Part shown: positions 38,024-46,723 of the stretch, in pieces
How the letters are laid out: every line of letters starts with the position of its first letter
Numbering within the stretch: position 1 is the stretch's first letter
Assembly: GCA_903835655.1 (NCBI GenBank)
Contig: CAILNT010000027.1
Span: forward strand, 1 to 64,000
DNA: 64,000 nt
Reading direction: 5' to 3'
Source of the DNA: an uncultured Pseudomonadota bacterium
Lineage (GTDB): Bacteria; Pseudomonadota; Gammaproteobacteria; Burkholderiales; Thiobacillaceae
Position numbers and translations under genes: made by a program
The notes under the pieces: generated by a model
Told to the model about the DNA's origin: nothing
The model's database searches: none
What the model saw: the letters and a program-made list of their open reading frames with translations, nothing else

Positions 38024-39124
38024 TCAACCACCGGCGACTGTATGCACCACAGATTTTGCCAGCGCCAGCATGCCGGTCTCGTCCGCCGAGGTCAGGGTCA
38101 GGGTTTGCGCTCGCGCGGCTTGCGTGAAGTTGCGATCGATCGAGCGCAGATAGGCGGGGTCGTAGTGGCGGATCAGGAGATCGCTGACCAGTTCGTCCCA
38201 GTTCCCCGCCGCGGCCTGGGCCTTCCAGGCGTCCACCTGGGCACGGCCCTGGATGCCGGCCAGGCAGTCGAGGCGCTGGCCGAGCGCGTCGGCATCGGCG
38301 AGAAAGTGGGTGTATTCGTCCTTCAGGAGTGCGACGCGCACCGGGATGTCGGCGTTCAAGTTGAGGCAGGGGCTGGCGCGCATGCGTGTGAGCAGGATTT
38401 CGGGCGTGTGCAGGTTGCCGATCTTCTTGCTCTCGGACTCCACGAAAACGGGTCGTGTCGGGTCGAAGCGGCGCAGTTCGTTCCAGAGACTGCTCTCGAA
38501 GGCCTTCTGCGTGGGCTGGGGGCGGTCCGGGTAGGCTCCCAGCACCGAGCCCATGTGCGCGGCCAGTTCCTCCAGGTCGAGCACCTGGGCGCCGACCTGG
38601 CTCAGGGCCCGCAGCAAGCGGCTCTTGCCCACGCCGGTGGGGCCGCAGACCACGCGAAAATCGAACGAGTCGGGCAGATGCGCCAAGGCCTCGATGACCT
38701 GTTTGCGATAGGCCTTGTAGCCACCTTCCAGTTGCACGGCTTGCCAGCCAACGGCGCGCAAGACGGTGGTCATGGCACCGCTGCGGTTGCCACCACGCCA
38801 GCAATAGATCAGGGGGCGGTACTCCCTGGGCTTGTCGGCGAAATGGCCTTCCAGATGCCGTGCCAGGTTGCGCGAGACCAGGGCCGCACCGGCGCGTCGG
38901 GCGGAAAAGGCGGAAACCTGCTTGTGCAGGGTGCCGACGTGGGCGCGTTCCGCATCGTCCAATACCGGCAGGTTGAGGGCGCCGGGCACCCGGTCCTCCG
39001 CGAATTCCGCGGGCGAGCGGGTGTCGATGATCGCGTCGCAGAGAAATAGCTCCGCACAGTCGACCACGCCTTCCTTACGGTAGACGGGGGGCGTCCGGCT
39101 CGCAGGCTCGAGGGAACGGTTCAT
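38024..39124 (-). CDS. mnmH: tRNA 2-selenouridine / geranyl-2-thiouridine synthase MnmH (SelU)
   Basis: A 366-residue enzyme with an N-terminal rhodanese domain (about 15-135) whose catalytic cysteine is C108 in [10 protein letters not shown], and a P-loop domain with GPTGVGKS at 161-168. It replaces sulfur with selenium at the wobble uridine of some tRNAs, using selenophosphate and geranyl diphosphate. The ATG at 39124 overlaps the smpB stop as ATGA. No selD is in the window. Normal length and all key motifs present. Confidence 0.93.
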   Translation of the reverse strand: MNRSLEPASRTPPVYRKEGVVDCAELFLCDAIIDTRSPAEFAEDRVPGALNLPVLDDAERAHVGTLHKQVSAFSARRAGAALVSRNLARHLEGHFADKPREYRPLIYCWRGGNRSGAMTTVLRAVGWQAVQLEGGYKAYRKQVIEALAHLPDSFDFRVVCGPTGVGKSRLLRALSQVGAQVLDLEELAAHMGSVLGAYPDRPQPTQKAFESSLWNELRRFDPTRPVFVESESKKIGNLHTPEILLTRMRASPCLNLNADIPVRVALLKDEYTHFLADADALGQRLDCLAGIQGRAQVDAWKAQAAAGNWDELVSDLLIRHYDPAYLRSIDRNFTQAARAQTLTLTSADETGMLALAKSVVHTVAGG

Positions 39125-39564
39125 TTGTCGCGCAGGAGACGGCCCTTCTCGCGCTGCCACTCCCTATCCTTCTCGGTCGCGCGCTTGTCATGCAGCTTCT
39201 TGCCTTTGGCCAGGCCGATTTCCAGCTTGATGCGGCCCTTGGTGTAATGCAGGTTGATCGGCGCCAGGGTGTAACCGGCGACCTTGACTTTGCCTATCAG
39301 CTTCCTGATCTCCTGCGCATGCAGCAGCAGCTTGCGCGAGCGGGTTGGATCCGGGTGGATGTGGGTGGAGGCGGTCGGCAGGGCGCTGATGTGGCAGCCG
39401 ATCAGCCAGACCTCTTCCTGCTTCACCACGACATAGGCTTCCTTCAGCTGCACCCGTCCGGCCCGGATCGCCTTCACCTCCCAGCCTTGCAGCATGACCC
39501 CCGCCTCATAGCGTTCTTCGATGAAGTATTCGTGGAAAACTGCTCTGTTGTCGATGATGCTCAT
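39121..39564 (-). CDS. smpB: SsrA-binding protein SmpB
   Basis: A 147-residue SmpB, which delivers tmRNA to stalled ribosomes. Conserved motifs: [29 protein letters not shown] at the N-terminus (about 6-34, the oligonucleotide-binding fold), [11 protein letters not shown], and the tail [17 protein letters not shown] that enters the mRNA channel. It is divergent from ratA, an arrangement common in proteobacteria. No ssrA gene was recognised in the window. Confidence 0.96.
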   Translation of the reverse strand: MSIIDNRAVFHEYFIEERYEAGVMLQGWEVKAIRAGRVQLKEAYVVVKQEEVWLIGCHISALPTASTHIHPDPTRSRKLLLHAQEIRKLIGKVKVAGYTLAPINLHYTKGRIKLEIGLAKGKKLHDKRATEKDREWQREKGRLLRDK

Positions 39565-39644
39565 GGGGCGTGCCGGGGCGGGGGAGGGGTTTTTCGTTGC
39601 ATTCGTGTTATTTTACCGGCCCCTCAAGCTCGATGCTTCCATTG

Positions 39645-40082
39645 ATGGCCAAAGTCGTGAAATCTGTTCTGGTGCCCTATTCCGCGGCGGAGATGTTCGA
39701 GTTGGTGGATCGGGTGGAAGAGTATCCCCAGTTCCTGCCATGGTGCGGCGGCACCGAACTGCTGCGCCGCGATGAAAACGTCACCGAGGCGACCATCCAT
39801 CTGCACTATCTACAGGTGAGGCAACACTTCACCACGGAGAACAGCAAGCGCATTCCCGAAGAAATGGGGATACGCCTGAAGAGCGGGCCATTTCGCAAGA
39901 TGGACGGTTCCTGGCATTTTCGGCGCCTGTCGGATGTCGCCTGCAAGATCGAGTTCGAACTGCATTACGAATTTTCCAGCGGCTTGCTGGAAAAAATTCT
40001 GGGGCCGGTTTTCGGCATGGTGACCAACAGTCTGGTGGATGCCTTCGTGCACCGGGCGGAGAACGTTTACGGCGCGCGATGA
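39645..40082 (+). CDS. ratA: RatA / coenzyme Q-binding START-domain protein
   Basis: A 145-residue START-like (Coq10-type) protein with the conserved YSAAEMFELVDRVEEYPQFLPWC at the N-terminus and LLEKILGPVFGMVTNSLVDAF at the end. E. coli RatA was described as a ribosome-association toxin; the Coq10 homology suggests quinone handling, and both functions are debated. The ATG at 39645 fits the family. Its stop overlaps ratB (ATGA). Confidence 0.92.
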   Translation: MAKVVKSVLVPYSAAEMFELVDRVEEYPQFLPWCGGTELLRRDENVTEATIHLHYLQVRQHFTTENSKRIPEEMGIRLKSGPFRKMDGSWHFRRLSDVACKIEFELHYEFSSGLLEKILGPVFGMVTNSLVDAFVHRAENVYGAR

Positions 40083-40384
40083 GTACCCAAATTCATGTCG
40101 AAGTGGTTTATGGTCGGCGGGATCGCCAGAAGGTGGTCGCGGTCAGTCTCGGCGAAGGCGCTACGCTGCGTGAAGCGGTGGAGCGTTCCGGGCTACAGGC
40201 CGAGTTTCCGGAGATCGATCTGGCGAGCAACAAACTGGGTATCTGGAACAAGCTCGCCAAGCCCGACACCGTGGTGCGCGACAAGGATCGAGTGGAAATC
40301 TACCGTCCCTTGATCGCGGACCCCAAGGAAGTGCGCAAACAGCGGGCGGCGGAAGGCAAGACCATGAAAAAAGGCGGCGAGTAG
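40079..40384 (+). CDS. ratB: RnfH/RatB family ubiquitin-like protein
   Basis: A 101-residue beta-grasp protein of the RnfH family. Motifs: VEVVYGRRDRQKVVAVSL at the N-terminus, EIDLASNKLGIWNKL in the middle, and RVEIYRPLIADPKEVRKQR at the end. Function unproven; found next to ratA in most proteobacteria. It is coupled to ratA through ATGA. Confidence 0.93.
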   Translation: MSTQIHVEVVYGRRDRQKVVAVSLGEGATLREAVERSGLQAEFPEIDLASNKLGIWNKLAKPDTVVRDKDRVEIYRPLIADPKEVRKQRAAEGKTMKKGGE

Positions 40385-40403
40385 AAGCGCCTTCAGGCGC
40401 GTG

Positions 40404-40724
40404 TCAGTATTTTGGTTCGGTCGTCGGGTAGGACAGTTGCGCGATGCCCAGCGCCGCCTGGCTGGAAGCGAAAGCGGCCTGCCGGATCACCACGTCGTTG
40501 TTGCCCGCTAAAGCGGCGTCCTGTGCCATCCGCAGGGCGGATGCGGCGCTGGTCCAGAGCGCGAACCTGGCCCGGGCCGCCTGCACATCGTCCTGCGCCT
40601 GATGCAGTACCTGCTGGGCAGCTGCGTTGAGCGCCGGTTTGGCCGCGGGTGCCATGCCGGTGGGGGCGCTGCTACAGGCCGCGAGGATACTCAGGCTGGC
40701 GAATGCTGCGAGGCCGTGGTTCAT
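40404..40724 (-). CDS. Small alanine-rich lipoprotein, DUF4398-like
   Basis: A 106-residue protein with a lipobox LAAC at 14-17 after a short hydrophobic signal (MNHGLAAFASLSILAAC). The mature part is a helical, Ala/Gln-rich sequence with ALNAAAQQVLHQAQDDVQAAR near 31-51, resembling DUF4398-type periplasmic lipoproteins. Role unknown. A run of nine Gs lies 17 bases upstream of its start codon. Confidence 0.7.
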   Translation of the reverse strand: MNHGLAAFASLSILAACSSAPTGMAPAAKPALNAAAQQVLHQAQDDVQAARARFALWTSAASALRMAQDAALAGNNDVVIRQAAFASSQAALGIAQLSYPTTEPKY

Positions 40725-40741
40725 GTGGGTCTACTCCGAAT

Positions 40742-40750
40742 GGGGGGGGG
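40742..40750. repeat. Nine-base poly-G tract upstream of the lipoprotein gene
   Basis: TGGGGGGGGG: nine G in a row, about 17 bases from the lipoprotein start on the minus strand (a poly-C for that gene). Such tracts can slip during replication and change expression. Confidence 0.6.
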
Positions 40751-40900
40751 CCGTGGTTTCAGGCACACACGGGCTTGGACGTTAAATCCCGACACAGCGC
40801 GCGTCAACCCGCGTTATTTTCCTGCTATCTACGAGGCCGGACCGCAGTCCAGCCTGCTGCTTCTGTACCATGCGAGGTTGTCCCCCGACTTTCCTGAGCC

Positions 40901-41458
40901 ATGGCCATCAAAGCAACCATCTTCAAAGCCGAATTGCAGATCGCCGACATGGATCGCAACTATTACGCGGAACACACCCTGACGCTGGCGCGGCATCCTT
41001 CGGAAACCGATGAACGCATGATGGTGCGCTTGTTTGCCTTTGTCATGCACGCGCATGCGCAACTCGGCTTCGGCAAGGGCATGTGCGCGGACGACGAGCC
41101 GGACCTCTGGCGTCGTGACCTCACCGGCGCCATCGAGCTGTGGATCGACGTCGGTCTTCCAGACGAGCGCTGGACGCGCAAGGCCTGCGGTCGCGCCGAC
41201 CAGGTCGTGATCGTCAGTTACGGCAGCCGCACCGCGGACAACTGGTGGGAGCAGAATCGCGCCAAACTCGGACGCCAGGCCAATCTCGTCGTGCTCAATT
41301 TGGCGCCGGAAGCGAGCCAGAGCCTGGCAGCATTGGCGCAGCGGAACATGCGCCTGCAATGCACCTTGCAGGACGGCCAGGTGTGGATCACCGACGGCAC
41401 GGAGTCCGCCCACTTCGAACCCCTTACTCTGAAAGCCCATGCAAACCATAGACTTTGA
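40901..41458 (+). CDS. yaeQ: YaeQ family protein
   Basis: A 185-residue YaeQ. Conserved stretches: TIFKAELQIADMDRNYY at the N-terminus, ARHPSETDERMMVRLFAF, and GLPDERWTRKACGRADQV. The fold is PD-(D/E)XK nuclease-like (D/E and K residues around GLPDE). The biological role is not established. No promoter was identified in the 176-base upstream interval, which contains the poly-G tract. It overlaps the S4 gene by 20 bases. Confidence 0.92.
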   Translation: MAIKATIFKAELQIADMDRNYYAEHTLTLARHPSETDERMMVRLFAFVMHAHAQLGFGKGMCADDEPDLWRRDLTGAIELWIDVGLPDERWTRKACGRADQVVIVSYGSRTADNWWEQNRAKLGRQANLVVLNLAPEASQSLAALAQRNMRLQCTLQDGQVWITDGTESAHFEPLTLKAHANHRL

Positions 41459-41675
41459 ATTACGCGGCGAATATATCGAACTGTGCAACCTGCTCAAGCT
41501 GACCGGAGTCGCCGATAGCGGCGGCAGGGGCAAGGCTCTGGTGGCCGAGGGCGGAGTCACCCTCGACGGATTGCCGGAGAGCCGCAAGACTGCGAAGGTG
41601 CGCGCCGGTCAGGTGGTGGAATGCCAGGGCGTGCGCATCAGCGTGAAAGCGGCCTGGCAGCCCAAGATGAGTTGA
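41439..41675 (+). CDS. S4-type RNA-binding protein (YbcJ-like)
   Basis: A 78-residue S4 domain protein: EYIELCNLLKLTGVADSGGRGK, then EGGVTLDGLPESRKTAKVRAG in the alpha-L RNA-binding motif. Members bind structured RNA; YbcJ is the E. coli relative. Translationally linked to yaeQ by overlap. Confidence 0.88.
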   Translation: MQTIDFELRGEYIELCNLLKLTGVADSGGRGKALVAEGGVTLDGLPESRKTAKVRAGQVVECQGVRISVKAAWQPKMS

Positions 41676-41838
41676 ACCCGGAGTCCTCCACCGCCCGCCG
41701 AGGGCCAATTACCCTGCCCCGACGTGCTTTCCGAGGTTCCCGCGAGGGGCCGTCTTGTGCTCAAATCCGGCCCTTTCCTCGCACCCGCATGGGGCGCCGC
41801 TAGCCGGGATGCCGGTCTGCCGCGATAAAGTTATCGAC

Positions 41839-43500
41839 ATGAAAATTACCGTCAGCGCATTGATCGTCAGGTATCTGGAGCGCTTGGGCATCGAGTTCAT
41901 CTTCGGCATGCCTGGCGCCCATGTATTGCCGATCTACGACCAGTTGCACGGCTCCGGGGTCAAGAGCGTGCTGGTCAAGCACGAGCAGGGCGCGGCTTTC
42001 ATGGCGGGGGGGTATGCCAGGGTTTCCCACAGGATCGGGGCCTGTATCGCCACGGCAGGTCCGGGGGCCACCAATCTGATCACCGGTATCGCCAACGCCT
42101 ACGCGGAACGGCTGCCGGTGCTGGTGATCACCGGAGAGACCTCGACATATATTTTCGGCAAGGGTGGCTTGCAGGAGAGCTCGGGCGAGGGCGGCGCGAT
42201 CGATCAGGGCGAGTTGTTCCGCGGCATCACCCGTTATCACAAGCTGATCGAGCGCGGCGATTACCTGGGCCAGGTGCTCAACCAGGCCACGCGGGCCCTG
42301 TTCGCGCGCGATCCCGGCCCCGTGCTCTTGTCCATACCCTACAACGTACAGAAAGAAATGGTCGACGCCGACCTGCTCGACCACCTCCACATCCCGCGCC
42401 ACGGCGAGCGCGTCCCTTGCGGTCCCGTGGCGGAGCTGGCGCGGTTGATCGAGACGGCTGAAGCGCCCGTCATCGTCGCCGGTTATGGCGCCATCCAGGC
42501 GGGCGCGCGCGGCGTGGTCTCGCGTCTCTCCGAAGCGTTAGGCATTCCGGTGGCTTCCAGCCTCAAGGCCAAGGGCGTGGTCAGCGAAGGCTCGCACCTC
42601 TCGCTCGGCTGCCTGGGCGTAACCTCGAATGGCGAAGCCTATCGCTATATCGTCGAACAGGCCGATCTGGTGATCTTCCTCGGCGCCGGCTTCAACGAAC
42701 GCACCAGCTACCTCTGGGACAGCAAGCTGTTGGCCGGGAAAAAGGTTGCGCAGGTGGATCGCGATGCCGCCCAGTTGAACAAGGTATTCAAGGCGGACGT
42801 GGCGATTCAGGGCGATATCCGCGAAGTGCTCGGCGAGTTGCTGGCACGGCTGGAATGCGATGTGGCCAGCGTGACGACGCTTGCGCGCCTGGAACGCCTG
42901 GCCGGGCATCGCCAGGCCGCCCCGCAGCCGCCGGCATGCGCGCAGTTTCGCCTGATGGAAGCATTTTTTGCCGGCCTGGCCGCGCGTTTCCCGGAAGACG
43001 CGATGATCTTCGACGACAACATCGTGTTCGCGCAGCGCTACTTCGATGTCTCGCACGCCAATCATTATTTCCCGAACACCGGCATCTCCTCCCTGGGGCA
43101 TGCGATTCCCGCGGCGATCGGCGCGCGCTTCCATACCCGCGACCTGGCCATCCCGACCTTCGCCATCCTGGGAGACGGTGGCTTCCAGATGTGCTGCATG
43201 GAAATCATGACGGCGGTGAACTACCGGATACCGCTCAACGTGGTGGTCATCAACAACGCCAGCATGAGCCTGATCCGCAAGAACCAGTTTCAGCTCTACG
43301 GCGAACGCTACATCGACTGCGACTTCGTCAACCCGGATTTTCACCTGCTCGCCCAGTCCTTCGGCATCCGACACCGCAGGATCGAATGCGAGGCCGATCT
43401 CGATGCGCTCTTCTCCCAGGACGATCTGCTGGGATCGATCAACCTCATCGAAATCCTGCTGGATAAAGATGCCTTCCCTACCTACCTGTCGGTGCGCTGA
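41839..43500 (+). CDS. Acetolactate synthase-like ThDP-dependent enzyme
   Basis: A 553-residue enzyme with the ThDP-family layout: a PYR domain with the catalytic Glu in KHEQGAAFMAGGYAR, a middle domain (about 185-320), and a PP domain with the cofactor motif GDGGFQMCCMEIMTAVNYRIPLNVVVINN (about 445-473). It resembles the large subunit of acetolactate synthase and sulfoacetaldehyde/oxalyl-type decarboxylases. No small regulatory subunit (ilvH) follows, which argues against branched-chain amino acid synthesis. The middle domain has EAYRYIVEQADLVIFLGAGFNERTSYLWD, a region that in ALS binds FAD. The start is uncertain: ATG 41839 or ATG 41809. The gene overlaps the next by 32 bases. Confidence 0.82.
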   Translation: MKITVSALIVRYLERLGIEFIFGMPGAHVLPIYDQLHGSGVKSVLVKHEQGAAFMAGGYARVSHRIGACIATAGPGATNLITGIANAYAERLPVLVITGETSTYIFGKGGLQESSGEGGAIDQGELFRGITRYHKLIERGDYLGQVLNQATRALFARDPGPVLLSIPYNVQKEMVDADLLDHLHIPRHGERVPCGPVAELARLIETAEAPVIVAGYGAIQAGARGVVSRLSEALGIPVASSLKAKGVVSEGSHLSLGCLGVTSNGEAYRYIVEQADLVIFLGAGFNERTSYLWDSKLLAGKKVAQVDRDAAQLNKVFKADVAIQGDIREVLGELLARLECDVASVTTLARLERLAGHRQAAPQPPACAQFRLMEAFFAGLAARFPEDAMIFDDNIVFAQRYFDVSHANHYFPNTGISSLGHAIPAAIGARFHTRDLAIPTFAILGDGGFQMCCMEIMTAVNYRIPLNVVVINNASMSLIRKNQFQLYGERYIDCDFVNPDFHLLAQSFGIRHRRIECEADLDALFSQDDLLGSINLIEILLDKDAFPTYLSVR

Positions 43501-45229
43501 TCTGGCGGCACAGATCGCCGCGCAGCGCGTCGCCATCGCACGCTTCGAGGCGGCCCTGTGGCAGAACGGGTTCAATGCGGCCCTGCTGGAAGCGTATCAA
43601 TCCGCCTGGCGCCGGCTGGAAGCCCTGATCGCAGCCGCTGGAGAGGATAACCGCCACCGCTTCGTCATCGTCATCCCGGTCGCGGACAGTCCGCTGCATC
43701 TGCAAGACTGCCTGGCTAGCCTGCTCGATCTGTGCCGCGCCTATGCCTACGGTGGCCAGGCCGAGGGCCGCTGGGCCAAGGTGAGCGTGCTCCTGGCCGA
43801 CGATTCCAGCGTACCCGTGAACATCGCAAAGAACCGGGCGATCGCCACCAGCTTCGAGCGCCAGGGGCTGGCCATCCAATATTTCGGCCTGGACGAGCAG
43901 ATCGCGCTGCTGGACCGCTTGGGCGCGCTGGATCTCGGCGCCATCGTGGGTTGCCATCCACGCACGGCATTCGCCCACAAGGGCCAGGCGATGCTGCGCA
44001 ACATCGCCTACCTGAAGCTGGCCGAGATGTTTCGCGGCAGCACGGAACCGCGGCTCTACTACACGCTGGACGCCGATCAGGAATTCAAGGTGAAGGTCGC
44101 TACGGAATCGGGTGGCCAGGAGGTGCTCGCCGTGAATTTTCTCTATCGCCTCGACGAGATATTCAGCGCCAGCGATGCCCAGGTGCTCACCGGCAAGGTG
44201 GTGGGCGATCCGCCCGTGTCGCCTGCCGTGATGGCCGGGAATTTCCTGGAAGACGTGATCGGTTTCCTTCGGGAAATGGCGGCTGCCGATCCGATGGGCG
44301 ACTACCGACAGCCCGCCGTGTCGGCCTCGGGGGATGCGGCGTATCACGACATGGCCGACCTCTTCGGCTTCAAACCGGCCGCGGATGCCCAGCGTTATCG
44401 CTGCCCCCTCGATGGAGTGCCCGGTAATGCGGCGTGCTTCGCGGCCTTTTCACAGCGTCTGCACAGTTTCTTTCACGGCGAGCATCCCACCCGCATCACC
44501 TGGTTCGAGTACCAGGATGCGCCAGCTGCCGCGCCGCTCGGAACACACCCGGCGCGCACCGTCTACACCGGCAACTATGTGTTTCGCCCCGAGGCGCTGC
44601 GCTGGTTCATACCCTATGCACCGCTGCGCCTGCGCATGTCTGGGCCGACCATGGGGCGCTTGCTCCAGGCCGAGATGGGGCAGCACTTCGTGTCCGCCAA
44701 CCTGCCGATGCTGCACAAGCGCGCCCTGGCCGGCAGCGGGCAATCCGAGTTCCGCCCCGGCGTCGTGGCCGAACGCAGCCGCATCGACCTGTGTGGGGAA
44801 TTTGAGCGCCAGTTCCATGGTGACGTCATGCTGTTTTCCATGCAGCGCCTGATCGCATTGGGCTATCCGGAACGGCTTCCGGAGGTGGCCGAGGTCGCGG
44901 AAATACTCGACGAGGTGCGCGCCGAGATGCGGGAAAAATACCGGATCAAGCAGGCAGCCATCCTGGATCGGCTCGCCCTGCTGGAAACGCTGTTGGCCGA
45001 TCCGGCCCGGTGGTGGAACCAGGATGCAGCATCGCTGGCGGCCAGAACCCATTTCCAGGATTTCGCCGCCAACCTGGAGCGCAACTTCGGTGTCGATTCG
45101 CCCTGTTACGCCCGCATCGACGCGCCCGGAAACTGGGCCTCCTGGCGCGCCCGGCAACTGGCCGCGATCCAAAGTCTGCCCGCGGACCGGCAAGACTGGG
45201 CAGCGGCGCTGCAAACCTTGGGCGCATGA
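43469..45229 (+). CDS. Large GT-A-like glycosyltransferase of unfamiliar type
   Basis: A 586-residue protein. The central part looks like a GT2/GT-A nucleotide-sugar transferase: HRFVIVIPVADSPLHLQDCLASLLDL near 68, VSVLLADDSS near 110, and the probable DxD-type motif YYTLDADQEF near 200. A later GNYVFRPEALRWFIPY and SGPTMGRLLQAEMGQHFVS may form the acceptor part. The C-terminal 120 residues are helical. I do not recognise the exact family. The ATG at 43469 lies inside the upstream ThDP gene and gives a 32-base overlap; the far-upstream ATG at 43403 is unlikely. The stop overlaps the next gene (ATGA). Confidence 0.7.
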   Translation: MPSLPTCRCADLAAQIAAQRVAIARFEAALWQNGFNAALLEAYQSAWRRLEALIAAAGEDNRHRFVIVIPVADSPLHLQDCLASLLDLCRAYAYGGQAEGRWAKVSVLLADDSSVPVNIAKNRAIATSFERQGLAIQYFGLDEQIALLDRLGALDLGAIVGCHPRTAFAHKGQAMLRNIAYLKLAEMFRGSTEPRLYYTLDADQEFKVKVATESGGQEVLAVNFLYRLDEIFSASDAQVLTGKVVGDPPVSPAVMAGNFLEDVIGFLREMAAADPMGDYRQPAVSASGDAAYHDMADLFGFKPAADAQRYRCPLDGVPGNAACFAAFSQRLHSFFHGEHPTRITWFEYQDAPAAAPLGTHPARTVYTGNYVFRPEALRWFIPYAPLRLRMSGPTMGRLLQAEMGQHFVSANLPMLHKRALAGSGQSEFRPGVVAERSRIDLCGEFERQFHGDVMLFSMQRLIALGYPERLPEVAEVAEILDEVRAEMREKYRIKQAAILDRLALLETLLADPARWWNQDAASLAARTHFQDFAANLERNFGVDSPCYARIDAPGNWASWRARQLAAIQSLPADRQDWAAALQTLGA

Positions 45230-46512
45230 TGACGTCCATCCTCCGTTCCTGGCTGCACGCCCGCCGCCACCCCGTCCGTTATGCCGAACTCGAAAGCCTG
45301 CTGCGCAACCAGTCCCTGAGTCGGGAAGACCTGTCGAGCAAGCAGCGGCGCGCTCTGGCGGAAATTGTCGCCTTTGCCGCGGCCAACACCGCGTACTACG
45401 CGGAAAAATTCGTCCAGGCCGGGTCGAGTTTCACCAGCCTACCCATCCTGACCAAGGAAGACGTGGCTGCCCGCCGCGACGATCTTCTGGTGCGCACAGC
45501 CGACCGCGCCCAGGTGAAGCTGGGCCACACGGGGGGCTCCACCGGTAAGCCACTGGCTTTCTGGTACGACGACACCAAGCACGAATCGATGCGCGCCGGC
45601 ATGATGCGCGGCTTCATGATGTCCGGCTGGCGTCCCGGCCAGAAGGTGCTGTATTTCTGGGGTGCGCGCCACGACACCGTCAGGGGCGGGGTGTTCGGCG
45701 GCGCGCCGCTGGCGGACTTCATCGCCGCCGAGAAGACCATCGCCGCCGTCGAGTACAGCGAGGCGAAGCTGAACGAATGGGCACGGACGATCCAGGCCTG
45801 GCGACCCACCCTGCTCTACGGCTATGCCTCGGCGCTGGACGAGCTGGCACGCCACGTGATCGCCGGGCCGATGGCCATGCCCACCAGCCTGATCGGCGTC
45901 TATTCCACCGCGGAAATGCTGGGCGCCGATCAGCGCCTGCGGATGCAACAAGCCTTCGGCTGCAAGGTGTACAACCAGTACGGATGCCGCGAAGTGCCGA
46001 ATATCGCCTGGGAATGCCGCTTGGGAAACCTGCACGTCTTCACCGACCTGGTGCATCTCGAATCCGTCGGCTGCGAGGACGAGGAGCGACTGCTCGTCAC
46101 CTCGCTCTCCAACCGCCTGATGCCCTTCATCCGCTACGATTTGGGCGACTCCGGGCGATTGCTCGAGGGCGAATGCGATTGCGGTTCGCCGTTTCCACGC
46201 ATGGAAATGGGTCTGTGCCGGCAGAACGACCTGATTCGCACCCGTGCTGGCAAGCGCCTGCATCCGGGCTATTTCAATCGACTCCTGGACGGACTGACGC
46301 AGATTCGGCAGTACCAATGGGTGCAACTGGATCTGGACCGGCTCGCCCTGAATCTCGTCGCCTCGTCCCTGAGCGCGGCAACCCTGGATACACTGCGTGA
46401 GCGCCTGGCGCGCGAGACGGCACTGCGACTGGAAGTGCACTATCTGCATGAGATTCCGCGCACGGCCGCCGGCAAGCACCGCTTCGTCATCGGCCTGGCG
46501 ACCTCCGGCTGA
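45226..46512 (+). CDS. PaaK/CapK-like adenylate-forming enzyme
   Basis: A 428-residue member of the phenylacetate-CoA ligase/CapK branch of adenylate-forming enzymes. The phosphate loop is LGHTGGSTGKPLAF (about 100-113), with YGYASALDELARH near 200, YNQYGCREVPNIAWEC near 247, and FIRYDLGD (A8-like) near 302. CapK relatives occur in capsule or exopolysaccharide loci. ATG 45226 overlaps the glycosyltransferase stop (ATGA). It should activate a carboxylic acid as an acyl-adenylate, and possibly as an acyl-CoA; the substrate is unknown. The Zn ligands CDC (near 318) are notable: GECDCGSPFP. Confidence 0.82.
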   Translation: MMTSILRSWLHARRHPVRYAELESLLRNQSLSREDLSSKQRRALAEIVAFAAANTAYYAEKFVQAGSSFTSLPILTKEDVAARRDDLLVRTADRAQVKLGHTGGSTGKPLAFWYDDTKHESMRAGMMRGFMMSGWRPGQKVLYFWGARHDTVRGGVFGGAPLADFIAAEKTIAAVEYSEAKLNEWARTIQAWRPTLLYGYASALDELARHVIAGPMAMPTSLIGVYSTAEMLGADQRLRMQQAFGCKVYNQYGCREVPNIAWECRLGNLHVFTDLVHLESVGCEDEERLLVTSLSNRLMPFIRYDLGDSGRLLEGECDCGSPFPRMEMGLCRQNDLIRTRAGKRLHPGYFNRLLDGLTQIRQYQWVQLDLDRLALNLVASSLSAATLDTLRERLARETALRLEVHYLHEIPRTAAGKHRFVIGLATSG

Positions 46513-46539
46513 ACCCGTGCATCCTCGCCTCCCAGTATG

Positions 46540-46618
46540 GTAGGGCGGAAAAGCGCCGCGCCTTCCGCCGTGTGTGCCACGCATTCGGCGGATAACGCCT
46601 GCGGCTCATCCGCCCTAC
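46540..46618. repeat. Dispersed inverted repeat GTAGGGCGGA...TCCGCCCTAC
   Basis: GTAGGGCGGA (46540-46549) and TCCGCCCTAC (46609-46618) enclose a GC-rich arm with GGCGGATAACGCCTGCGG. This is a well-known type of intergenic repeat in proteobacteria. It follows the three-gene cluster and could terminate it. Related in outline to 15221-15254. Confidence 0.65.
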
Positions 46619-46723
46619 GGGAAACGGTTACAGCAGACGTCCCCACTCGGCCCTCCCGCCTTCCGGAGCAGATGATCGCTTCGCCCTGCTATCCTTACTC
46701 CTCGTTCAACTCCCTTACCCCGC

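Noticed and set aside
37986-38804. Upstream in-frame extension of copA
   Set aside because: It runs antisense through mnmH and has no homologous-looking sequence; the HMA domain starts at the ATG 37985.
40602-40982. 126-codon plus-strand frame overlapping the lipoprotein gene
   Set aside because: It spans the promoter gap and has no ribosome site or domain; the lipoprotein on the minus strand has a clear lipobox.
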